DNA of 64,000 bases from contig NZ_DASVSF010000011.1 of assembly GCF_036388275.1 (NCBI RefSeq), forward strand, positions 1 to 64,000. The letters are read 5' to 3'. This document shows positions 27,754-35,475 of the stretch, in pieces. Source of the stretch: Longimicrobium sp. (GTDB lineage: Bacteria; Gemmatimonadota; Gemmatimonadetes; Longimicrobiales; Longimicrobiaceae). Below the pieces are notes generated by a model that was not told where the DNA came from, ran no database searches, and saw nothing but the letters and a program-made list of their open reading frames with translations. How positions within the stretch are numbered: position 1 is the stretch's first letter; every line of letters starts with the position of its first letter. Made by a program: the position numbers and the translations under genes.

Positions 27754-28069
27754 GTCATCCTGAAGGAGCGGCCACGCGCAACCTGCATCCACACCACCGC
27801 TTGCAGCGACTGAAGGATCCGCCACACACTCCGGCGGAAGCTCCGCCCGGCGGGCGAATGAATTCGCTGCAACAACCACACGAAGTCTGCCTTCGCAGAC
27901 TGGCTGGCCATGGCGCGAGTTCGGCCATGTGGCGCGTCCGGAACTCCGCGCGAGCATCGGTGTGGCGGAGGTCGTGGGGCGGGTCGCCAGGTGTGTGGCG
28001 GATCCCTCAGTCGCTGCATGGTTCAGTGCACGCGTCACGGTACGGTGTGGCCGCTTCCTCGGGATGACA
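27754..28069. repeat. Mirrored repeat pair flanking an R4 element
   Basis: Positions 27754-27827 and 27993-28069 are inverted copies of one ~75-bp element (GTCATCC near one end, a shared CAGCGACTGA then GGATCCGCCACAC at the other). Between them lies an inverted R4 element (27852-27905) whose other copies are at 48353 and 54144. Together they form a 316-bp structure able to fold into a long imperfect stem. No gene is visible in the gap 27731-28186. Confidence 0.7.
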
Positions 28070-28186
28070 GCGCGTGCAATCGGCGAGTCGATCGGGTGAC
28101 GCGTCGTCCTGCTGGTGCGTCGTGCGGTGTGCCATGCATATTGGCGGGACCTTCCCATCCATCTGCAGATCCAACCCCCGCCGGCC

Positions 28187-30139
28187 ATGCGGAAGACCAC
28201 CCTGGCATCTGTTCTGAGCGCGTCGTTGATCCTCGGCGTTGCCGCCTGCGCCCCGACCCCCGACCCGGCTTCTGCGGCCTCGCCCCCGTCGCACCAGACG
28301 CTGCGGCCTTTCCGGTCAGAGCGTGACCTCGTGCGATTCGTCCGGCGGACGGCGGGGGAGCCTGTCCCGCCCCCGGTGCCAATCCTGCCGCCGCCCCCGA
28401 TGGCCCCGCCGCCGTCCGCGCCTGGTGAGCCGGCCGCCGCGCCCCCCGCGTTGAATCTGGAGAGCGTGGCGATGGGGGTGGCGGGGCACGGGGCGGAATC
28501 CGTCACCAACGTGCAGCACGCCGGCGTAGACGAGGGCGGCATCGTAAAGACGTACCGGGACTTCCTGATCATCCTGCGGCGCGGGCGACTGTTCACCGTG
28601 CGCATCGGGGACGACAGCCTGACGCCCGTGTCGGCGGTGGACGCGTACGCGCCCGGGCTGGACCCCGGTGGCGCCTGGTACGACGAGATGCTGATCTCAG
28701 GGGACGTGATCGCCGTGCTCGGCTACAGCTACGAACGCGGCGGCACGGAGGTGGGGCTGTTCCAGGTCTTTCCAGACGGGCAGCTGGCGTATCGATCCAC
28801 GTGGCACCTGCGCGCCGACGACTACTATTCGTCGGACAACTACGCTAGCCGCTTGGTCGGCGGCAAGCTGGTGTTCTACTCGCCGGTCTCGCTCGACCCC
28901 GAGAGCCCAATGGAGTCGTTTCCCGCCATCCGCCGGTGGGAGCCGAACGTGGACGAGGACGATTTTCGGCCCGTGATGCAGCCGACGAAGGTGTACCGCG
29001 CCGACGCGCCGTTGGCCGCGGGGGAAATCCTGGTGCTCCACACCGTTACCGTCTGCGATCTTTCAGGTGGCGAGCTGGCGTGCGAGGGGACCGCGGTGGC
29101 GGGCCACGAAAGCCGCGTGTTCTACGTGTCGCCCGGCTCGGTGTACGTGTGGGTGACGGGGCTGGACCTGTACGTGGAGGACGGCGAACCGCCGCCCTCG
29201 GTGCTCTACCGGATGCCGCTGGACGGGTCGCCGCCCAGCGCGCTGCGGGTGGAGGGCAGCCCGGTGAACCAGTTCTCCTTCCTGGAAAGCGGCGACGGGC
29301 ACCTGAACGTGCTGGTGGCGTCCGAAGGCGAGGGCGATGGGATGTGGGACTCCGAGAAGGCCGGGGGCGACCTGGCTTTGATGCGCGTGCCGCTGCGGCG
29401 CTTCGGAACCGGGCGCCAGGCGGCGCCGGCCTCGGCGTACCGCGACATTCCGGACGTGGGTGACGGCGAGGACCTGCAGAACCGCTTCGTGGGCGACTAC
29501 CTGCTGTACGGCGCTGGCGCGGGGTGGGGCGGGCCGCCGGACACGCCCGCGGCCTCGCTCTTCGCCGTGCCGTACCGGGGCACCGGCGCGGTGACCACGC
29601 TGGCGTTTCCGCACGGCGTGGATCGCATCGAATCGATGGGCTCGGGCGCGGTGATCGTGGGAACGGACGGCCGCGATCTCCACTTTTCCGGCGTGCGCCT
29701 GGGCGGCGTCCCGGAGTTCGTGCATCGCTACACCCGGCCGAATGCGTCGCAGGGCGAGCTGCGCAGCCATGGCTTCTTCTACAAGCCCGAGGCGGAGGAT
29801 GCGGGAATGCTGGGGCTCCCCATCCGCGGGCCGGGACGCCCGGGATACGAGCACCTGTTCGACGAATCGGCCTCCATCCTGTACCTGCGCAACCAGGCGT
29901 TCCGGCTGAACGAGCTGGGAACGCTGGCGGCGAACGACTCCGCGTCCGTGGACGATGCCTGCCGCGCATCGTGCGTGGACTGGTACGGCAACGCCCGGCC
30001 GCTCTTCCTGCGCGGACGGGTGTTCGCGCTGCTGGGGTACGAGCTCGTGGAGGGGCGGGTGGATGATGGACGCATCCGCGAGGCGCGGAGAGTGGTGTAC
30101 TTCCGGCAGCCGGCCGCGGCCTCGGCTAGGGCGAAGTAG
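28187..30139 (+). CDS. Beta-propeller lipoprotein (PF09826-like)
   Basis: A 650-residue predicted lipoprotein with lipobox VAACAPTP. A proline-rich linker (about 60-100) leads to a large secreted domain that opens with TNVQHAGVDEGGIVKTYRDF, the hallmark of the 'beta-propeller domain' family related to WD40-like proteins in archaea and bacteria. Repeating blades continue to the end. Function in the family is unknown; surface binding is likely. The ATG at 28187 gives a perfect lipoprotein signal, whereas the longer frame does not. Confidence 0.85.
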   Translation: MRKTTLASVLSASLILGVAACAPTPDPASAASPPSHQTLRPFRSERDLVRFVRRTAGEPVPPPVPILPPPPMAPPPSAPGEPAAAPPALNLESVAMGVAGHGAESVTNVQHAGVDEGGIVKTYRDFLIILRRGRLFTVRIGDDSLTPVSAVDAYAPGLDPGGAWYDEMLISGDVIAVLGYSYERGGTEVGLFQVFPDGQLAYRSTWHLRADDYYSSDNYASRLVGGKLVFYSPVSLDPESPMESFPAIRRWEPNVDEDDFRPVMQPTKVYRADAPLAAGEILVLHTVTVCDLSGGELACEGTAVAGHESRVFYVSPGSVYVWVTGLDLYVEDGEPPPSVLYRMPLDGSPPSALRVEGSPVNQFSFLESGDGHLNVLVASEGEGDGMWDSEKAGGDLALMRVPLRRFGTGRQAAPASAYRDIPDVGDGEDLQNRFVGDYLLYGAGAGWGGPPDTPAASLFAVPYRGTGAVTTLAFPHGVDRIESMGSGAVIVGTDGRDLHFSGVRLGGVPEFVHRYTRPNASQGELRSHGFFYKPEAEDAGMLGLPIRGPGRPGYEHLFDESASILYLRNQAFRLNELGTLAANDSASVDDACRASCVDWYGNARPLFLRGRVFALLGYELVEGRVDDGRIREARRVVYFRQPAAASARAK

Positions 30140-30141
30140 TG

Positions 30142-30203
30142 GGCCCCTCCCCCGGCCCTCCCCGCACGGAACTGCTGTGCGGAGAGGGGAGAAATTCGAT
30201 CGA
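30142..30203. repeat. Intergenic hairpin repeat, family R2
   Basis: C-rich arm with CCTCCCCGCACG, a short centre and GTGCGGAGAGGGGAGAAATT. Copies occur at 41459-41513 and 53426-53483. The remaining gap to 30523 contains a second C-rich/G-rich hairpin near 30236-30285 and no gene. Confidence 0.7.
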
Positions 30204-30523
30204 GGCTCGACTGGCTGCCGGTGCAGCCGCGGCAGCCCCCTCTCCCCGGCCCTCTCCCCCGCTGCGCAGGGGAAAGGGGGAACTTCGACCGCGTCCGCCC
30301 AGTGTCGGATCGCTGCAAGAGCTTGGACGCTCCTTGGACGCGGATCCCGCGTAGCACCGGCGCAGCCGGGTGGTATCACTATTGAAGTACCCTGAGCGCC
30401 TGGTCCATCCGGCCGGGCACAGGCTACACCTTCACCACACCGGAACGTGACCTTCGCTCCCGCGTCCCATCATCACTCCCAACAGCGGTTCGGGATGCCC
30501 GTTTCGCACGCGGGAGCGGGCCG

Positions 30524-31630
30524 GTGACGGCGGTGCTCCGGTGGGTCGTCCTGGGGCTGGGGGTGCTGCCGGTGGCGGCCACCGCGCTCAGCTTCAGCCG
30601 CAGCCCGCACTGGTCCGTGCGGATGTGGGACTTTCCCCGCCTTCAGCTCGCGGTGGTCGCGGCGCTTTCGGGCGCGGCGTACGGCGTGTTCTACTTCGAC
30701 GGACACGCGCTGGAGTGGCTGTTCGTCGCGGCGCTAGTCGCGTGCCTCGTGTACCAGGGGCGCAAGGTGTTTCCCTACACGCCGCTGGCCCGCGTGCAGG
30801 TGCAGCGCAGCACCCGGCCCAAGCACGACCGCACCTGCTTTCGCCTGCTCATCAGCAACGTGCTGATGGAAAACGACCAGCACGAGCGGCTGGCGCAGGT
30901 GGTGCGCGACGCCAACCCCGACATCGCGCTGCTGGTGGAGGTGAACGACGAGTGGGCGCGCGCGCTGGAGCCGCTGGCGGCCGAGTTTCCGCACGTGATC
31001 CGCCACCCGCAGGAGAACTACTACGGGCTGCTCCTGCTCTCGCGCTTTCCGCTGGTCGGCGCACGCGTGGACTTCCTGGTGCAGGACGACATTCCCTCCG
31101 TGCACACCGGGTTCGAGCTGCCGGACGGCACGGTGGTGCTTCTGCACGGGCTGCATCCCCGCCCGCCCGAGCCGGTGCGCGACCAGGACTCCACCCCGCG
31201 CGACGCCGAGCTCGTCGTCGTCGGGCGGGCCATCGGCGAATCTGACGAAGAGCCCACGGTGGTCGCGGGCGACCTGAACGACGTGGCGTGGTCGCGCAGC
31301 AGTGAGCTGTTCCTGCGGCTGAGCGCGCTGCTGGACCCGCGCGTGGGACGCGGGCTGTACAACAGCTACAACGCCAAGAACTCCCTCTTCCGCTACCCGC
31401 TGGACCACGTGTTCCACTCCGGCCACTTCCGTCTGGTGAGCCTGGAGCGGCTGCCCTACGTGGGCTCCGACCACTTTCCCATGCTGGTGGAGCTGAGCTA
31501 CGAGCCCGAGGCGGTCCGCCGCCAGCAGCCCATGCCCGAGCGCCCCGAAGACACGGAGGTAGCGGACGAGATGCTCGAGGAGCAGGCCGAGGCGGCGGCC
31601 ACGGGCGACGACCGGCCGGGGCGCGAATGA
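30524..31630 (+). CDS. Membrane-anchored endonuclease/exonuclease/phosphatase-fold protein
   Basis: A 368-residue protein: three membrane helices within residues 1-85, then an EEP (DNase I-like) domain. Catalytic landmarks are ISNVLMEND (Asn), LLVEVNDEW (Glu), LLHGLHPRPP (His), VVAGDLNDVAW (Asp, Asn) and VGSDHFPMLVEL (Asp-His). A charged, acidic tail of 45 residues follows. The start is GTG. It overlaps the phosphatidylcholine synthase gene by ATGA, so a role on lipids or other phosphodiesters is as likely as nuclease activity; both are inferences from fold and context. Confidence 0.86.
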   Translation: MTAVLRWVVLGLGVLPVAATALSFSRSPHWSVRMWDFPRLQLAVVAALSGAAYGVFYFDGHALEWLFVAALVACLVYQGRKVFPYTPLARVQVQRSTRPKHDRTCFRLLISNVLMENDQHERLAQVVRDANPDIALLVEVNDEWARALEPLAAEFPHVIRHPQENYYGLLLLSRFPLVGARVDFLVQDDIPSVHTGFELPDGTVVLLHGLHPRPPEPVRDQDSTPRDAELVVVGRAIGESDEEPTVVAGDLNDVAWSRSSELFLRLSALLDPRVGRGLYNSYNAKNSLFRYPLDHVFHSGHFRLVSLERLPYVGSDHFPMLVELSYEPEAVRRQQPMPERPEDTEVADEMLEEQAEAAATGDDRPGRE

Positions 31631-32367
31631 GCATGGTGGACGTGGAGCCGCGTGCGACCGCGGGGCAGCGCTTCCGCGCGTACGCCGTGCACGTCTACAC
31701 GGCGTGCGGGGTGGGCTTCGCCTTTCTGGCCGCGGCCGAGATGTGCCGTCCGCGCCCCGACGTGCGCCTCGTCTTCCTGCTCTTTGCGGGCGCCACGCTG
31801 GTGGATGCCACGGACGGCCCGTTCGCGCGCATGTGGCAGGTGAAGCGGTTCGCGCCCAACATCGACGGCCGCAAGATCGACGACATCGTCGACTACCTGA
31901 CCTTTACCTTCCTGCCGCTGCTCCTGGTGTGGCGGATGGAGTGGGTGCCCGAACCGGGCGCCGCGTGGATCATCCCGGCGCTGATCGCGTCGCTGTTCGG
32001 GTTCGCCAACGAGGATGCCAAGGACGAGGAGGGGGGCTTCTTCCTCGGGTTCCCATCCTACTGGAACGTGGTGGCGCTGTACGCGGGGATCGCGTACCAC
32101 TTCCACGGTCCGATGCTGAACGGGGTGCTCCTGCTGATCCTTACCGTGCTGACGATCGCGCCGGTGAAGTTCATCTACCCCAACCTGGCGCCCCGCCCGT
32201 GGCGGATTCCGGTGCTGGCGGGTGCCTTCGTCTGGCTGGGCGTGCTGATCGTGATGACGTACCAGTTTCCCCACGTTTCCGGGTGGCTGGTCCTGGTGTC
32301 GCTGTCGTATCCCATCTTCTACACGGTCCTTTCCGCGTACCTGGCCCGCCGGCGCCCGGGCCCGTGA
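31627..32367 (+). CDS. pcs: Phosphatidylcholine synthase
   Basis: Integral membrane CDP-alcohol phosphotransferase, 246 residues with about eight helices, that would condense CDP-diacylglycerol with choline. The active site is DATDGPFAR (D-x2-D-G-x2-A-R) followed, after a longer spacer than in most CDP-alcohol transferases, by GRKIDDIVDY (G-x3-D-x3-D); that long spacer is typical of Pcs rather than of PgsA or PssA. The Pcs route needs imported choline. It is translationally coupled on both sides (ATGA with the upstream EEP gene, GTGA with the DUF72 gene). Confidence 0.88.
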   Translation: MSMVDVEPRATAGQRFRAYAVHVYTACGVGFAFLAAAEMCRPRPDVRLVFLLFAGATLVDATDGPFARMWQVKRFAPNIDGRKIDDIVDYLTFTFLPLLLVWRMEWVPEPGAAWIIPALIASLFGFANEDAKDEEGGFFLGFPSYWNVVALYAGIAYHFHGPMLNGVLLLILTVLTIAPVKFIYPNLAPRPWRIPVLAGAFVWLGVLIVMTYQFPHVSGWLVLVSLSYPIFYTVLSAYLARRRPGP

Positions 32368-33161
32368 TCCGCGTCGGCACCGCGGGATGGACGCTGCCGC
32401 GCACGGAGCAGGAGCACTTTCCCGCCACGGGCACCCACCTCCAGCGATACGCCGGCCGGTTCTCCGCGGCGGAGATCAACTCCTCGTTCTATCGCCCTCA
32501 TCGCCCGTCCACCTACGCGCGCTGGGCGGAGAGCGTGCCGGACGGCTTCCTCTTTTCCATCAAGCTGCCGAAGACGATCACGCACGGGCAGCGGCTGCGG
32601 GATGCGGACGCGCTGCTGGACGGGTTCCTGGCGGAGGCCGGCGGGCTGGGCGACCGCCTGGGATGCCTGCTGGTGCAGCTTCCGCCCAGCCTGGAGTTCG
32701 ATGGCGCCGTCGCGGAGCCGTTCTTCTCCGCCCTGCGCGCCCGCTCCTCGTTCGCGGTCGCGTGTGAGCCGCGGCATCCCGCCTGGTTCGGGGACGAGGC
32801 CGCGGACCTGCTCGCCCGCTTCCAGGTCGCCCGCGTCGCCGCCGATCCCGCGCGCGTCCCCGCCGCGGCCGAGCCCGGTGGATGGCCCGATCTCGTCTAC
32901 TATCGCCTGCACGGCTCGCCGCGCATCTACTACTCGGCGTACGAGCCGCCGTATCTGGATGCGCTTGCCGCCCGGCTGCGCGTGGAGGCGGCGGCCGGGC
33001 GGCAGGTGTGGTGCATCTTCGACAACACCGCTTCGGGCGCGGCGGCGGCGGACGCGCTGGGCCTGGCCGCACGCCTCGAATCACTTCAACAGCAGGTCTC
33101 ACACGGAGGGCACGGAGAACACGGAGGAACTGCGGAGGGCGTATCCATCCCTCCTCCGTGA
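32364..33161 (+). CDS. DUF72 (YecE-like) TIM-barrel protein
   Basis: A 265-residue protein with the DUF72 features RVGTAGWTLP at the start, AEINSSFYRPHRPSTYARW, LFSIKLPKTITH, GCLLVQLPPSL, ACEPRHPAWF and VYYRLHGSPRIYYSAY. The family is a TIM barrel related to endonuclease IV-type folds with no settled function. The GTG start overlaps pcs by four bases. The last 20 residues (from about 246: SHGGHGEHGGTAEG...) are encoded by an intergenic-type inverted repeat and have no counterpart in the family, so the original stop was probably lost. Confidence 0.88.
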   Translation: MIRVGTAGWTLPRTEQEHFPATGTHLQRYAGRFSAAEINSSFYRPHRPSTYARWAESVPDGFLFSIKLPKTITHGQRLRDADALLDGFLAEAGGLGDRLGCLLVQLPPSLEFDGAVAEPFFSALRARSSFAVACEPRHPAWFGDEAADLLARFQVARVAADPARVPAAAEPGGWPDLVYYRLHGSPRIYYSAYEPPYLDALAARLRVEAAAGRQVWCIFDNTASGAAAADALGLAARLESLQQQVSHGGHGEHGGTAEGVSIPPP

Positions 33162-33181
33162 CCTCCGTGTTCTCCGTGTGA
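33100..33181. repeat. Inverted repeat (R6) overlapping the DUF72 3' end
   Basis: Left arm (33100-33139) contains ACGGAGAACACGGAGG; right arm (33149-33181) is its reverse complement CCTCCGTGTTCTCCGTG. The gene's stop lies inside the right arm. The structure could act as a terminator for the convergent genes, but no T-run follows. Confidence 0.75.
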
Positions 33182-33198
33182 AAACTTGCCGTTCAGCG

Positions 33199-34347
33199 TC
33201 AGCTTCGGGGCACGACGGTCTCGGGGCGGACGGGCGTGGGAACGGGCTGCAGGGGCATCGCGGGATCGCGGATCCAATGCATGATGCCGGGCGACAGGTA
33301 GCGCATGCCCCCGCACCGGCGGCTGACGATGGCGTAGCTGATCACCCCGCGCCCCGGCCCGTGGTAGCGGGCCATGTGCGCGGCCAGGTCCACCGTCACC
33401 GTGTCGCCGCTCACCCGCAGGTTCTCCCCCAGCGGATGCCCGACGTAGCTGCGCCCCTCGGCATCGGCGGAAATTGCGAACACCTGCGCGTCCGCCGGAA
33501 GGGGCGCCTCGGCCACGAACGTCGCGGTTCCCGCCACCGCGCCGTCGGGCGTGAGCGGGCGCAGCACGGGCGCGTACGCTGCGCCGCCCAGCAGGTACTC
33601 GGTGAAGGTGGACAGGTCCACGTCGCTCATGATGAGCATGCGCGGCAGCAGCGCCGACCGGCCGTCCCAGTAGCCGGGATTGACGGTGTGCAGGTGCCGG
33701 TACGCGCGGCCGATGGCGTCGGCGATCTCTGGCGTGTAGTGGCCGAAGGGAAAGGCGAAGTCCAGCCTGTCATCACCGCCGTTCCGCGCGATGGTGCCCG
33801 GCGAGCGGACGAGCGATCCGGCGACCTCCGTTCCCGTGGCGGGCAGGCTGCGATGCTCGTAGCCGTGGGCCGAGACGCGATGCCCGGCGCGCGCCAGCCG
33901 CGCAACGTCGTCGGAGTTCAGGAACTGCGGGTCCGAATCCGGGCGCGTGCGCCGGGGAATGACGAAGAAGATGCCGCGGAAGCCGTGGCGCTCCAGCATC
34001 TCGGCGGCGCGCAGCTGTTCCTTGCGTCCGTCGTCAAAGGTAAGGATCACCTGCCGTCCACCGTCGGTGCCCGGCAGCCGTGCATCTTCCGGAAAGACGG
34101 AGCGGAATCCCTGGTCCGCCAGAAAGCGCAGCGTCTCGTCGTACCGCACCCACGACTCCGTCAGGTTGCCTTCGCCCGGCCGCGGATTCTCCGCGAAGCC
34201 GTGCCAGGCGAGCACGGGAACCCCGCCCTGCCCCACGCTCCCCCCGCACGAATCCCCACCCGCGGTCCGCACTGGCGGCATGATCGAGGGGGCGCACGCG
34301 GAGAGCGCCAGCGTCCACGCGAGGAGTAGGTTCCGAATCACGATCAT
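33199..34347 (-). CDS. Polysaccharide deacetylase lipoprotein
   Basis: A 382-residue predicted lipoprotein (lipobox LSAC). The NodB-homology domain spans about 45-250: VPVLAWHGF opening strand, LTFDDGRKEQL near 105 with the Asp-Asp pair, SAHGYEHRSL near 160 with the two His ligands, FAFPFGHYTPEI near 196. The C-terminal 130 residues are beta-rich and specific to this subgroup. It probably removes acetyl groups from a cell-surface or peptidoglycan sugar in the periplasm. The ATG giving MIVIRNLLLAW was chosen because it yields a proper signal. Confidence 0.88.
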   Translation of the reverse strand: MIVIRNLLLAWTLALSACAPSIMPPVRTAGGDSCGGSVGQGGVPVLAWHGFAENPRPGEGNLTESWVRYDETLRFLADQGFRSVFPEDARLPGTDGGRQVILTFDDGRKEQLRAAEMLERHGFRGIFFVIPRRTRPDSDPQFLNSDDVARLARAGHRVSAHGYEHRSLPATGTEVAGSLVRSPGTIARNGGDDRLDFAFPFGHYTPEIADAIGRAYRHLHTVNPGYWDGRSALLPRMLIMSDVDLSTFTEYLLGGAAYAPVLRPLTPDGAVAGTATFVAEAPLPADAQVFAISADAEGRSYVGHPLGENLRVSGDTVTVDLAAHMARYHGPGRGVISYAIVSRRCGGMRYLSPGIMHWIRDPAMPLQPVPTPVRPETVVPRS

Positions 34348-34438
34348 TTCACCATCTGGAGTAGGCGCGAGGCGGGATTGTAGCGAAAAGCCCGGTGCGC
34401 GCGCCAGCAATCCCACGTCACAGGCTCTGCTCTTGGAT

Positions 34439-34509
34439 CACGCAGAGACGCGGAGTCGCAGAGAGAGCCCCTCCTCTCTCTTCCTGCGGTCTCTGCGGCT
34501 CTGCGTGAG
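34439..34509. repeat. Inverted repeat R7
   Basis: CACGCAGAGACGCGGAGTCG on the left and its near complement ending CTGCGGCTCTGCGTGAG on the right bracket a C/T-rich centre. This 'CGCAGAG' type of repeat is common in GC-rich genomes. It lies between the deacetylase start and the small gene at 34592. Confidence 0.65.
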
Positions 34510-34591
34510 GCCCGACCCGAGACGGGAACTACGAGAAAGATGCGGCAACGCTCTTGCTCATGCCCCGCCGGTGGAAAGGAGAAACGGAGCG

Positions 34592-34873
34592 ATGTCGCGT
34601 GCTTTCGTCAAAGAAGATTCGGGGTTCGTCCCGCCCGGCCACTTCGGGCTGCCTCCTCGCGACGATCCCGGGTACGACGCGGCGGCGGCGCGGGCGCTGA
34701 TCGAGGCCGCGCGCGACGCAAACACCGCGAGCGCGGAATCCGCCACCGGCTACCGCTGGGGCGAGCCCCGCCTTCACCGCCACGTCCGCAAGCTGCTCGC
34801 GGCCGCCGAGGCGCTTCCCGAGCACGAGCAGGACGTGCGCTACATCCGCGTCGCACGCCGCTTCCTGGGCTGA
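34592..34873 (+). CDS. Small conserved protein, unknown
   Basis: A 93-residue soluble protein starting MSRAFVKEDSGFVPPGHFGL, a start I have seen in several small hypothetical families. The rest is helical and basic, with GYRWGEPRLHRHVRKLL near 50-66. AAGGAGAAACGGAG precedes the ATG. It is followed after two bases by the GNAT gene, so the two are co-transcribed. No function can be assigned. Confidence 0.65.
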   Translation: MSRAFVKEDSGFVPPGHFGLPPRDDPGYDAAAARALIEAARDANTASAESATGYRWGEPRLHRHVRKLLAAAEALPEHEQDVRYIRVARRFLG

Positions 34874-34875
34874 AC

Positions 34876-35319
34876 GTGGCGGATACCATCATCTTCCTCG
34901 AAGAACAGCCCTCCGAACACGATATCAACGCGGTCGTGAATGGCCTGGTGGGCTACAACGACAGCCAGGCGGAGCCCGAGGGCGCCGCGCGGCTGGTTCT
35001 GCTGCTGCGCGACGGTGATGGAACGATCCGGGGCGGCCTTCTGGGCTACACGCACTGGAACTGGCTGTTCGTCAGCCACCTGTGGGTGCACGAGTCGCTG
35101 CGCGGAGGCGGGCTGGGGCACAAGCTGCTGGCCCGCGCCGAAGCGGAGGCCGCCGCCCGCGGCTGCCGGAACGCCCACGTGGACACGTTCAGCTTCCAGG
35201 CGCCCGGCTTCTACGAGTCCCTGGGCTACGAGGTGTTCGGAACGCTCGACGACTACCCGCCGGGCCACAGCCGGTGCTTCCTCCAAAAGCGCGGATTGCG
35301 ACCGGCCGAGCCGGGCTGA
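34876..35319 (+). CDS. GNAT-family N-acetyltransferase
   Basis: A 147-residue acetyl-CoA-dependent transferase. The core motif A is LFVSHLWVHESLRGGGLGHK (R-x-x-G-x-G acetyl-CoA loop), followed by AHVDTFSFQAPGFYESLGYE (motif B). The GTG start lies two bases after the upstream stop. Substrate unknown; the close relatives are often annotated as small-molecule or antibiotic acetyltransferases, but nothing here points to one. Confidence 0.88.
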   Translation: MADTIIFLEEQPSEHDINAVVNGLVGYNDSQAEPEGAARLVLLLRDGDGTIRGGLLGYTHWNWLFVSHLWVHESLRGGGLGHKLLARAEAEAAARGCRNAHVDTFSFQAPGFYESLGYEVFGTLDDYPPGHSRCFLQKRGLRPAEPG

Positions 35320-35475
35320 AGCGCGCCCCGGCGAGCCGTCATTCCTGCTACAAGCGTTTGTGGCACTCTGCGGCGGGATGGGAATGGGAGTTGCTTTAAT
35401 ATAAAAAGGCACGAAGAGCCGGCCTCGCCCGCTTTCCTGCGTTCTCTCTCTCTCAATCTTCGTGGAGCCCAAACA

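Noticed and set aside
34592..34873. A longer frame beginning at 33947
   Set aside because: The upstream part is antisense to the deacetylase; the ATG at 34592 has a clear ribosome site.
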